Source: Prorocentrum cordatum
Lineage: Eukaryota > Sar > Dinophyceae > Prorocentrales > Prorocentraceae
NCBI GenBank assembly: GCA_963575745.1
Contig: CAUYUJ010018576.1
Coordinates: forward strand, 61,001-125,000
DNA: 64,000 nucleotides
Direction: 5' to 3'
Every line of letters starts with the position of its first letter. Positions within the stretch are counted from its first letter, which is position 1. The notes beneath the pieces were generated by a model. It was not told the DNA's origin. It saw only the letters and a list, made by a program, of their open reading frames with translations, and did not search any database. The position numbers and the translations under genes are program-made. Below, one piece after another: positions 34,063 to 42,722 of the stretch.

Positions 34063-35656
34063 CTACCGAAGATGGCGTATTTTGCCTGCAACGCTGTGCC
34101 CGGGACATGCTGTCGGTAGCGCTGGAGTCAAAGAGCGAGGGCAAAGGCGAACCGGTAGCACACCAGACGCAGCATGATTAGCATTTGGTGTCGTAGCCTG
34201 TTGGTATCCGTAGTATGCGGCTTTAAGTAGACCGGTCTCTCCGCAACTAGTGTGCCACCCGATCGTGAACTGCATCGAACAAGCTTCTGTCATGGAACAT
34301 GTCGAGGAAACGCTTGGCGATCCCTGGCTGGCCGTAGGAGGTTGCGAGGTCCATTAAGTGCTCGAACACGTAGCCAATATGCCCCAAAACGTGATACTGG
34401 TAGGCTCGAGCCATCTATGGGTACATGATGGCGAGCAACTTCTTGGGTGCTTGCAGATGAGCTCGAGGTTGGTAGTTTTGACGTTGATAGCCACCGATCC
34501 CAATCGGAATACCAAGCGCTACGTAGTGGTATCCCACGCGCCCAGGGTACCCTCGTGGCCATTGTGGTGCCTCTGGCCTTTAAGTCCGATATATCGGACG
34601 GGCACCCCTTGTCGTAGCCCTGCGTGTTCAAGTACGCCAGTTTGTTCTGGTGGCCCCGCTGGGCCAACTGGTGGCTCTCGCAGCTCAGGTGGTTGTCCTC
34701 GTCGCTCCGCCGGTGGTTTTCGTAGCCCTGCTGGTGGCTCTCGCAGTCCAGCTCGGGGCCCTCGAAGTTCTGGTCGCGGCCCTCGTAGCTCAGCTTGCTG
34801 TCCTCGTAGCTCAGCAGGTGGCCCTCGTAGCTGTCGGTGGCTCTCAAAACTCAGCTCGTGGCCTTCGCAGTTCGGCTCGTCGCCCAACTTGCTCTGCAGG
34901 GGGCTCTCGTAGCATTGCCAAGGGCGGGCGTGGCCCAGCTTGTGGGCCTCGCAGCTCGGCCGGTGGTCCTCGTAACTCGGCTGGTGGTCCTCGCAGCCCT
35001 GCGCGTAACCGTAGTAGATCAGCGCGTGGTCCTGGTAGTGGCCCTCGTAGCTCTGATGGTGGCTCTCGTACCACAGCAGTTGGCCCTCGCAGTTCAGCGG
35101 GCGGCCCTCGCAGCGCTGCTGGAGGCTCTGGAGGACGCTCGGGAAGTGGCCCTGGCAGCTCTGCCGGTGGCTCCACGAGCTCTGCCTGCGGCCATCGCAG
35201 CTCAGCTCGAAGCCCTTATGGCCCCCGTCGTAGCTCAGAGGGCGGCCCTCGAAGTTCAGCACGTGGGTCTTGAGGCTCTGCATGTTGCTGCGGGAGCTGT
35301 GCTGGTGTGCCAGTGGCCCTCGAGGCTCAGCTGGTGGCTCTCGAAGCTCAGCTTCTTGCTGGCGCAGGTCTGCCAGTGGCCCTCGAAGCTCAGCTGGTGG
35401 TTATCGAAACTCTGCTTTCTGTCGTCGAAGATCTGCTGGTGGCTTTTGAAATCCCAGATTGTGGCTCTTGAGGCTCTGCTTCTTGCCCTCGGAGCTCTGC
35501 TGGTAGCCCTCTCAGCTGAGACGGCGGCTCTCGAAGCTCAGCTGGTGGCCCTGATCGCTCTGCCTGCGGTCCTCGTGGCCGTGCTCCTTGCCGCCGATGC
35601 TCTGGAGGTAGCCCTTGTAGCTCTGGTGGTGGCCCTCGAAGACCCGCTGGCGGCAA
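34063..35656 (-). pseudogene. Decayed heptapeptide-repeat protein gene with a distinct C-terminal region
   Basis: Reading the minus strand from 35656, the translation is a degenerate 7-residue repeat with consensus S-[Y/C/F]-E-[G/D/S]-H-x-x (21-bp unit), for example SYEDHRPSCEAHKL and ESHHQSYEGHY. Roughly 50 units are spread over three frames. Switches occur near 35512, 35285, 34845 and ~34560, so the copy is frameshifted. After the repeats a non-repetitive region follows, with GYHYVALGIPIGIGGYQ, then a TAG, then RAYQYHVLGHIGYVFEHL and GIAKRFLDMFHDRSLFD, another stop, and KAAYYGYQQATTPNANH. I do not recognise the family. Codon-like structure and normal residue composition make a real former gene likely. 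GATTGCCGCCAG|CGG at ~35645 could be its upstream 3' splice site. Any role (structural or metal-binding, from the His/Glu/Tyr content) is speculation. Confidence 0.5.
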
Positions 35657-35790
35657 TCGGAAATTATCCTGGCGAAGGACCCAACCATATGCAGTTGTGA
35701 GTATCGCAATTGTGAGTATATTCTTCGGTGGCGCTCCCTATGGGGCCACGAACCGCATGAGGGGTGTGCCGAAATGTGGCGGGGTACACA
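35653..35790. repeat. Head module plus a single 89-bp unit
   Basis: GGAAATTATCCTGGCGAAGG, ACCCAACCATATGCAGT and GTGAGTATATTCTTCGG match the head of array 1 at 24951-25020. One satellite-like unit follows (CTATGGGGCCACGAACC, GGGGTGTGCCGAAATG), then unrelated sequence. It looks like an unexpanded or contracted form of the arrays. Confidence 0.7.
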
Positions 35791-36442
35791 ACGCAAAGGA
35801 ATACGATAGATCTGATTACGAGAGAAAGAACGCGGGTGAGTCAGAGCGCGAGGGAATCTGAGTATGAATGGGTCTGCGCGCGAGTGAATATATTTGCATG
35901 AATGCGATCATGGAACCGCCTAGTGTAAGTGTCGAGCATGCCTGTCCGAACACACGTGACACTGGGCGTGGCCGCCGCAGGCAGCTTCCGCGGGAACCCC
36001 GACGGCAGCGCCCGCACGTCGCGACGCCCATGTCGGCGCGCCTCTTGCGAGGATCGCGCCCGCTTTCGGCTCTTCTTTTCCTTCCTCTTTGCCCGCGCAC
36101 TCCAAAATCCAAGGCTGCGGGCGCAGCGCAGCGCGGGGTCCCCGCGACGCGCGCTGGTCGCCCCGGGCGGGGTCCCAGCGACGCGCGCGGGTCGTCCGCT
36201 GCGCGAAGCAGAGAGAGCTGACTAGCTAACTGGCTGGCCGATAGCGGGCAAGTCTCTGACCGCTGGGCAGAGCGACGACGGGCGAACGAGGCGCCGGGCC
36301 CCCCGCAGCACGGAGTTCCCGCGACGCGCGCTGGTCGCCCCGAGAGGGTCCCAGCGACGCGCGCGGGTCGTCCGCGGCGCGAGGCCAAACAATTAGTCGG
36401 GCAGTCGAGAGAAGGCGCGGCTCGGGGGAGACGCTCCTCAGG
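35791..36442. repeat. 3' flank of the helicase gene with a ~174-bp GC duplication
   Basis: GCGACGCGCGCTGGTCGCCC and CCCAGCGACGCGCGCGGGTC occur at 36139-36210 and again at 36311-36375. Presumed 3' untranslated or intergenic sequence. Open frames are R/A/G-rich without domains. Confidence 0.5.
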
Positions 36443-36908
36443 TCAGGCCTCGCGGATGAACTCGGTGAAGCCGAGCTCCCTGGCGAGGGCCGTCGCTTCC
36501 CTCCTGCACCGCTTCGTGCGCGCCGCAAACTGCTCCAGCTGCTTCCGCAAGCCCTGCGGCGGCCCTGCCAGGAAGAACTCGATGCGCGGCGCCCGCATGA
36601 GCAGGAGGTCCTCGTGGCGCGTGGCGCGCGAGAGCAGCACGTAGAGCTCCAGCCACCAGTCGTCGTCCTCCTTCTTGCCGTTCCCTACCTCGTGGCGGCC
36701 GCAATCCAGGATCACGCCTGGGCGACGTCGACCGAGGGAGCAGCGCGCCGGGCAGCCGACGGCCCAGGGCGAGAGTCCACAGGACCGAGAGATGGTCTGG
36801 CCGCGGACTGCTCGCGCCCCGGAGGTCTGGCCGCCCCCGGAGCGCCGTTCCCCCGCCCCGTCGCCTTCGCGCATGGTGCGCCCCTGGCACGCCACCGTGG
36901 TGATGACC
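36443..36908 (-). CDS. Terminal exons of an SF1-type (Pif1/RecD-like) DNA helicase
   Basis: Two minus-strand exons. The upstream exon (36908-36865) encodes VITTVACQGRTMREG, which has the form of SF1 helicase motif V. The last exon (36717-36443) encodes GVILDCGRHEVGNGKKEDDD, then YVLLSRATRHEDLLLMRAP, which contains motif VI (Y-V-x-L-S-R-A-x-R), and a basic helical tail ending ELGFTEFIREA with stop TGA at 36443-36445. A 147-nt intron (36864-36718) joins them in frame. The first exon starts after CACGGCAG|G at ~36909. Upstream exons are not visible: the intron before it is filled by the 89-bp satellite. The family is assigned from motifs only; such helicases unwind DNA 5' to 3' in replication or repair. 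Confidence 0.75.
36718..36864 (-). other. 147-nt GC-AG intron of the helicase gene
   Basis: The donor reads GCGAAG|GCGAC and the acceptor CGCCCAG|GCGTG on the minus strand. Removing it restores the frame through ...M-R-E-G-V-I-L-D-C-G. AGGCG occurs at both junctions, a short direct repeat of the kind described for dinoflagellate introns and intron-generating insertions. Confidence 0.75.
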
Positions 36909-36924
36909 CTGCCGTGCGAGAAAT

Positions 36925-38200
36925 GCGGGGGGTGTGCCGAAATGGGTGGGGGTGACGCATGCGGGCGGCGGCACTGAGGCCTTCGGTGGAGCTCCCTATG
37001 GAGCCACGAAACGTGTGAGGGGTGTGCCGAAATGGGTGTGGGGGACGCATGCGGCCGCGGGCACTGGGGCTTCGGTGGAGCTCCCTATGGAGCCACGAAA
37101 CGTGTGAGGGTGTGCCGAAATGGGTGTGGGGACGCATGCGGCCGCGGCTGGGGCCTTCGGTGGAGCTCCCTATGGAGCCACGAAACGTGTGAGGGGTGTG
37201 CCGAAATGGGTGTGGGGGACGCATGCGGCCGCGGGCACTGGGGCCTTCGGTGGAGCTCCCTATGGAGCCACGAAACGTGTGAGGGGTGTGCCGAAATGGG
37301 TGTGGGGACGCATGCGGCCGCGGGCACTGGGGCCTTCGGTGGAGCTCCCTATGGAGCCACGAAACGTGTGAGGGGTGTGCCGAAATGGGTGTGGGGGACG
37401 CATGCGGCCGCGGGCACTGGGGCCTTCGGTGGAGCTCCCTATGGAGCCACGAAACGTGTGAGGGGTGTGCCGAAATGGGTGTGGGGGACGCATGCGGCCG
37501 CGGGCACTGGGGCCTTCGGTGGAGCTCCCTATGGAGCCACGAAACGTGTGAGGGGTGTGCCGAAATGGGTGTGGGGACGCATGCGGCCGCGGGCACTGGG
37601 GCCTTCGGTGGAGCTCCCTATGGAGCCACGAAACGTGTGAGGGGTGTGCCGAAATGGGTGTGGGGACGCATGCGGCCGCGGGCACTGGGGCCTTCGGTGG
37701 AGCTCCCTATGGAGCCACGAAACGTGTGAGGGGTGTGCCGAAATGGGTGTGGGGACGCATGCGGCCGCGGGCACTGGGGCCTTCGGTGGAGCTCCCTATG
37801 GAGCCACGAAACGTGTGAGGGGTGTGCCGAAATGGGTGTGGGTGACGCATGCGGCCGCGGGCACTGGGGCCTTCGGTGGAGCTCCCTATGGAGCCACGAA
37901 ACGTGTGAGGGGTGTGCCGAAATGGGTGTGGGGGACGCATGCGGCCGCGGGCACTGGGGCCTTCGGTGGAGCTCCCTATGGAGCCACGAAACGTGTGAGG
38001 GGTGTGCCGAAATGGGTGTGGGGGACGCATGCGGCCGCGGGCACTGGGGCCTTCGGTGGAGCTCCCTATGGAGCCACGAAACGTGTGAGGGGTGTGCCGA
38101 GGGGTGGCCGGGCACTGGGGCCTTCGGTGGAGCTCCCTGCCGGCCATGCGAGGCAGGGGTGTGCCGAAATGGGTGTGGGGGACGCATGCGGCCGCGGGGA
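36925..38200. repeat. 89-bp satellite array 2, inside a helicase intron
   Basis: About 13 units of 88-90 bp: GGGGTGTGCCGAAATGGGTG, GGGGACGCATGCGGCCGCGG, GCACTGGGGCCTTCGGTGG, CTATGGAGCCACGAAACGTG. It is more homogeneous than array 1 and differs by GGAGCC for GGGGCC and GGCCGC for GGGCGG. It begins ~20 bp from the inferred 3' splice site of the helicase exon. Plus-strand frames of 200-440 codons across it are artefacts. Confidence 0.97.
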
Positions 38201-38224
38201 GGCAGCGGGAGGAAGGAAGGAGGG

Positions 38225-38285
38225 AGAACGCGGGGCACCGTCTCTTCAAAACGAGGACCCAACACCACAGGATGGTTGGGAAAAA
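38225..38285. other. Satellite tail module (array 2)
   Basis: GAACGCGGGGCACCGTCTCT, TCAAAACGAGGACCCAACAC and AGGATGGTTGGGAAAAAC. The hairpin CCCAAC-N11-GTTGGG is intact. Nearly identical to 26112-26169. Confidence 0.8.
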
Positions 38286-38330
38286 CAGCATGGTGAGCCG
38301 CAGGGTGAGGCAGCCGTATGCGGTAAGGTA

Positions 38331-38377
38331 TTAGTAGCCGCTGTACTCACCGTAGCCGTTGTAGGCGTCGTAATCAT

Positions 38378-38472
<95 letters not shown>

Positions 38473-38650
38473 TCAGCATCAGCATCAGCAGCAGCAGCAT
38501 CATCATCATCATCATCAGCATCATCATCATCATCATCAGCATCACCATCATCATCATCATCATCATAATCAGCAACATCATCACCATCACCATCACCATC
38601 ACCATCACCATCACCATCAGCATAAGCATCATCATCATCATCATCATCAG

Positions 38651-38720
<70 letters not shown>

Positions 38721-39130
38721 GTACGCGGCGTAGCCATGGTCCACCGGTCTCTCCACGACGCTATATTTTGTCACCCCCTCAGGCTGTGTGTCACCCCCTC
38801 GGGCTGTTCGGCCTTGCCGTGCCTTGCGTCGCACGGTGTGTCGAAATTGACGCACATGTTGTCGTACTTGCCGTACTGGGTGATGTCGTGCTGTTTGACG
38901 TCGGACTTTTCGACGTGGTACTGGTTGGCGCGTTGCATCACCAAGTTGACGTCCTTGTGGGCGATGTAGCCACTTGTCCGCGCAGCATAGCCCAGCCTGC
39001 GCGCTGCGGTGCTATCTGCCCTCGGCCTCCAGCGGCCAGATATGGTCTCATAGCCATTCTCGTCAACAATGGCTGACGCCCGCCGCCTCCGATCCGACAT
39101 CGCGCGGCGGCAGGCCGTGCGGGCTGAGGC
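38331..39130 (-). pseudogene. Acidic, Tyr-containing ORF interrupted by a 20-bp duplication
   Basis: Minus-strand frame A (to 38771) encodes a normal-looking peptide with SGYIAHKDVNLVMQRANQ, YHVEKSDVKQHDITQYGKYD and CVNFDTPCDARHGKAEQPEG, then stops. Frame B continues with QPEGVTKYSVVERPVDHGYA and a long Asp/Ala run encoded by the (CAT)n tract 38370-38722, ending DAYNGYGEYSGY and TAA at 38331. The two frames join exactly if one copy of a 20-bp tandem duplication (38769-38788 / 38789-38808) is removed. GGTGAGTAC at ~38345-38351 on the minus strand is also a good 5' splice site, so the end may be spliced. Family not recognised; the Asp run may simply be microsatellite expansion within a coding exon. 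Confidence 0.45.
38370..38722. repeat. (CAT/CAG)n microsatellite
   Basis: CATCAT with (CAG)n at 38452-38470 and CACCATCACCAT at 38582-38620. On the minus strand it reads as Asp/Ala codons in the frame of the acidic ORF. Confidence 0.97.
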
Positions 39131-39195
39131 CTGCACCGCGGCCCCCGGGCCCAGAGTGCGGGGGATGAATCCCGCATCTGGTCCGTCCTCCCCCA

Positions 39196-39815
<620 letters not shown>

Positions 39816-39882
39816 CGTTACTCTCGTGGGCTCGCCTCCGCGCCCCGGAGCATGCCAGCATCCTCCCCCTCCCCGACGGGTC

Positions 39883-39993
39883 TCAGCCGACGCCCGGGGC
39901 CTTGCCCAGCGCCACCACGGCGGCACGGCGCACGCGGGGACTCTCATCCTTCAGGCGCGCCGCGGCCAGCTGCATCGCGGACTGGCTTCCAGC
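39883..39993 (-). CDS. C-terminal exon of a HEAT-repeat protein
   Basis: A minus-strand exon of 111 nt. CTTCCCCAAG|GCTGG is a pyrimidine-rich 3' splice site at 39994/39993, and the frame then runs 36 codons to TGA at 39883-39885. The peptide contains AMQLAAARLKDESPRVRRAA followed by VVALGKA, a clear HEAT unit: helix A, D-E-S-P turn, V-R-R-A-A-V-x-A-L-G helix B. HEAT arrays are very abundant in dinoflagellate predicted proteomes as scaffolds or as parts of larger enzymes; the rest of the gene is upstream and not recognised. A foldback element lies 19 bp upstream, inside the inferred intron. Confidence 0.65.
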   Translation of the reverse strand, partial: AGSQSAMQLAAARLKDESPRVRRAAVVALGKAPGVG

Positions 39994-40011
39994 CTTGGGG
40001 AAGATAACGAG

Positions 40012-40186
40012 CATCGTTTAACAGATCCCTATCCCCACCAGCGTGGCCTGGGCCCACTGGCCGATGTGCCCCCCTGGATATGGATATAGGCTGTTCCCTT
40101 CGGCTTTCGAGGGGCATATCCCCAACTGAAGTGGTGGGATGGTGGGGATCGGGATGGGGATGGGGATAGGAGTCGGTTAAACGATA
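40012..40186. mobile_element. Foldback element with ~25-bp inverted ends
   Basis: CATCGTTTAACAGATCCCTA and CCCCACCA at the left face TGGGGATAGGAGTCGGTTAA and ACGATA at the right. The interior contains GGATATGGATATAGG and GGGATGGGGATGGGGAT tandem bits. It lies in the inferred intron just before the HEAT exon and has no ORF. Confidence 0.65.
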
Positions 40187-40451
40187 CTGAGACAAGACGG
40201 CACAAGCACAAACTCTCGACGGTCCGGGCGGATGGCTTGGATCTGCGCTGGGCCCCCCTTGGGGGTCCCAAAAACCCGCGTGGCAACAGACCGCGCGGTG
40301 TCCGCGAAATCCCAAGAATTCTCACTGCGCAGTCCGCAACCTCACTGATGTAGGACCCTGGAGGCTTCAATCGCCTGAAACATCCTCGGAGAACGACCCG
40401 AGTACCAAAACCGCGAGGTGAACCCGAATTCCCACTGACTCACCACACAGT

Positions 40452-41423
40452 GTGGTCACCACTGTCTTGGGGCGGAGCCAGCGGAGATCCAAGAAATCCG
40501 CGCGGAACGCCGAAAATTTACACTTGCGCGGTCGACGCGTAAGACACACTAAGGCATCGTTATGGCAATGTGTGGTGGTGTCGAGCGAGAGGGAGGCATT
40601 GGTCAAGAACAAGGTGAGGAGGTGGACGGAGGACGCGGACGACGTGCTCGCGTGCTTTGGAGTTTTCAACCACCCTGCCGAGTCTTTCCCTCGCCCTCTT
40701 CAGTCGGGCGATGTGCAGGTCGAATGGGTTTCTCCTCCTGACGGGGACCCCACGCTCGACGACGTTGTCTTCGGGGATATCTTCACAGACGGGTCATGCA
40801 GCTAGAGGGTCATCCCCGAACTCGATCGTGCGGGTTGGGCCTTCTCGCTCTGGCATCGTGACACAGGTCTCGAGATCGTTAGAGTGCGGGGGCCAGTCTG
40901 GCCCCCGTGTCCACAGACGGCGCAGGCCGCTGAGTTTCACGCTTATTCGATCACGCTGTAGTGGTCGAGTGGTCCTAGCGAATTGCATGTTGACTGTAAA
41001 ACCTGTGTTGATTGTCATGCCCTCCCGTGGGAACAGCCAGGCTCTCCTAAGCGTGCGTACGCTGGAGTTGCTCAACTTTGTAGAGAGTTTTCCCAGCGGT
41101 GCAACGTGCACAAAGTCAAGGCCCACCACTCCATCGAAGGGGCCGAAGATAGCTGGGATCTCAACTTGCGTGAAGGTAACCATGTTGTCGACGTTTCAGA
41201 GAAGCAAGCTGTGTTGATCTATCCACGGCCCGACAGCACGGAAGCTGAGGATGTAGATTGCAAGCTGGCCATTGCGAGAGCTGTTGGCATTCTGGCCGCG
41301 AAGCTCTTACCACTTTGGCCGAGGCTCGATCTTGGGCCGAACGTGCAGGGGGTCCCTGTTGCAGAACCTGTGAGCAAAGAACAGGGTCCGACGCACGCTT
41401 GGAGCTGGACAGGACGTTTTTGA
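40452..41423 (+). pseudogene. LINE RNase H domain with two in-frame TAG codons
   Basis: One frame runs the whole length. GDIFTDGSCS gives the first catalytic Asp (T-D-G-S), QAAEFHAYS the Glu, ELHVDCKTCVD the second Asp, and KVKAHHSIEGAED with REGNHVVDVSEKQA the His and last Asp of the RNase HI fold. This order and spacing are diagnostic. Two TAG codons interrupt it at 40803-40805 (just after the first motif) and 40959-40961; both could be CAG-to-TAG changes. No other stop lies in ~320 codons. RNase H degrades the RNA strand of the RNA/cDNA hybrid during retrotransposition. Inactive unless TAG is read through. Confidence 0.8.
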
Positions 41424-41454
41424 TAATGTCCGTGGATCACGTTCAGCCGACAAG

Positions 41455-41760
41455 CCGCCCGCGAGCTTGTGCCGTGGTGGCGCAGTCGGGATCCGTGGCA
41501 TGGATGATACTGCGTTATCTGCCCTCGGGCACAGCACGCTTTTTCTTGACGCCTCGGACGGCAGGTGTGTCGTTGCGTGCTTCAAGTGCATGTTCTACAC
41601 TGGAGGTGGGCAGGTTCGAGGCCTTCGACAGCCCTGCTAACCGATCCCGAAGGCTGGAGCTCAGGGTCGGAAGCACGCCTGGAGGCAGATTGCGAGGGGA
41701 CGGCATCCCAAGCGCGGAAACGTCACGGTCTCTGCTGTTGGCCCCTGGGCCAATATGGAG
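41455..41760 (+). pseudogene. LINE ORF2 C-terminal zinc-knuckle-like tail
   Basis: In a different frame from the RNase H (so a frameshift lies between 41424 and ~41500): MDDTALSALGHSTLFLDASD, then CVVACFKCMFYTGG and LRQPC, a stop (TAA), then GRKHAWRQIARGRHPKRGNV. The C-x4-C-x2-C...C pattern followed by a basic R-H-P tail resembles the carboxy terminus of dinoflagellate LINE polyproteins as I know them. Function is probably nucleic-acid binding. Confidence 0.5.
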
Positions 41761-41938
41761 GAGGAGGCCCCCGCTCCCTCTGTTGAGCCCCACCCCCTCG
41801 GCCTTGAAGGAGGAGGATGCTCGCGAGAGACGCTGGGCCGATTTGGCCCAGCGCCTCCTCTCGGCTGCCACTTCGAGCCTGCCTGAGGATCTTGGGCGTC
41901 GCTGGCCAGAGCCAGCACGCACCACTCCTCACCGCGGA

Positions 41939-42400
41939 GACAGCGACACTGATTAGGCATGTATGAAGCTGCTCCATATTTGTCTGGTCAGTTGGTGGGG
42001 TCGGGGGTCGAGTCCTGTTCTGGAGTTGCCCCGAGTCAGTACCCGCCCCGCCCTACCCTGTGGTGTCTGGCTGGACTTCGCCTTTTGTTTCTTCTTGTGC
42101 GCTGCTGGCTGGTGCCAGCACGCTGCTTCCCTCGCTGCGGAGACAGCGACACTGATTAGGCATGTATGAAGCGGCTCCATATTTGTCTGGTCAGTTGATG
42201 GGGTCGGGGGTCGAGTCCTGTTCTGGGGTTGCCCCGAGTCAGTACCCGCCCCGCCCTACCCTGTGGTGTCTGGCTGGACTTCGCCTTTTGTTTCTTCTTG
42301 TGCGCTGCTGGCTTGTGCCAGCACGCTGCTTCCCTCGCTGCGGTGGCAGCGGCACTGTTCAGACATTTAGGGGACTGCCCCATATTTGTCTGGGTGTATG
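41939..42400 (+). repeat. ~203-bp tandem repeat in LINE 3' region
   Basis: GACAGCGACACTGATTAGGC starts at 41939 and again near 42142, with a shortened third copy (GGCAGCGGCACTGTTCAGAC) near 42345. Each copy includes GGGGTCGGGGGTCGAGTCCT and CCCCGAGTCAGTACCCGCCC. The first two units are >95% alike by eye. Confidence 0.9.
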
Positions 42401-42464
42401 GTGGAGTCGTGGGTCGGGTCATGTACCGGGGTTGCCCCGAGACAGCACCCGCCCGTTCTAGCCT

Positions 42465-42535
42465 AGCACGGGCCCGTTCTTGGCTAGAACGGGGCCGTTC
42501 TAATCTAGAACGGGGTCGATCTAGTCTAGAACGCC
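42465..42535. repeat. Palindromic TCTAGAACGGGG repeat near LINE 3' end
   Basis: GCCCGTTCTTGGCTAGAACG, GGCCGTTCTAATCTAGAACG and GGTCGATCTAGTCTAGAACG follow each other; each is a near-perfect GTTCTA...TAGAAC dyad. They could form an RNA hairpin recognised during target-primed reverse transcription. Confidence 0.7.
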
Positions 42536-42722
42536 CCCTTTCCTGCCCGGGTGGCACCAGGCAGGGCTTAACTTTGTTTTTCTCACCCAACTTGTGTGTG
42601 CGGGTATAAACTTCGAGCCTGCATGTTAGAGGTCGGTTTGTGTTATGTGTTTTGCCTCGGGGGTCTCGCCCTCCCCTGAGGTAACGTGCGGGCTGCATAC
42701 TGCGCTGCGGCAGGAAAAAAAA

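Larger units (their letters stand above)
40422..42722 (+). mobile_element. 5'-truncated LINE (non-LTR retrotransposon), 3' part
   Basis: In plus orientation: RNase H domain (40452-41423), C-terminal Cys motif region (~41455-41760), 3' region with a ~203-bp tandem repeat (41939-42400), a palindromic repeat (42465-42535), and a 9-base A tail at 42714-42722. Immediately downstream an ATTAGT-type microsatellite starts. No reverse transcriptase is present upstream, so this is a typical 5'-truncated insertion. The exact 5' end is unclear; an in-frame TGA lies at 40419. Confidence 0.75.

Noticed and set aside
32257-34119. 620-codon plus-strand open frame
   Set aside because: It is a translation of (CT)n, (TCC)n and (TTC/TTA)n repeats; residues are almost only S, P, L and I.
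35658-38285. A single large insertion from head module 35658 to tail module 38285
   Set aside because: The helicase terminal exons lie between the two modules, so they are not the ends of one element unless it captured exons; treated as separate copies.
38331-38350. Direct splicing of the acidic ORF (donor at GGTGAGTAC) to the helicase motif V exon
   Set aside because: Phases do not match: the donor leaves one base of a codon, while the only acceptor, CACGGCAG|G, needs two. No fusion is proposed.
37644-38969. 441-codon and similar 140-290-codon frames across the 89-bp satellite
   Set aside because: The repeating peptide follows the satellite unit; frames exist on both strands and run into a CAT microsatellite.
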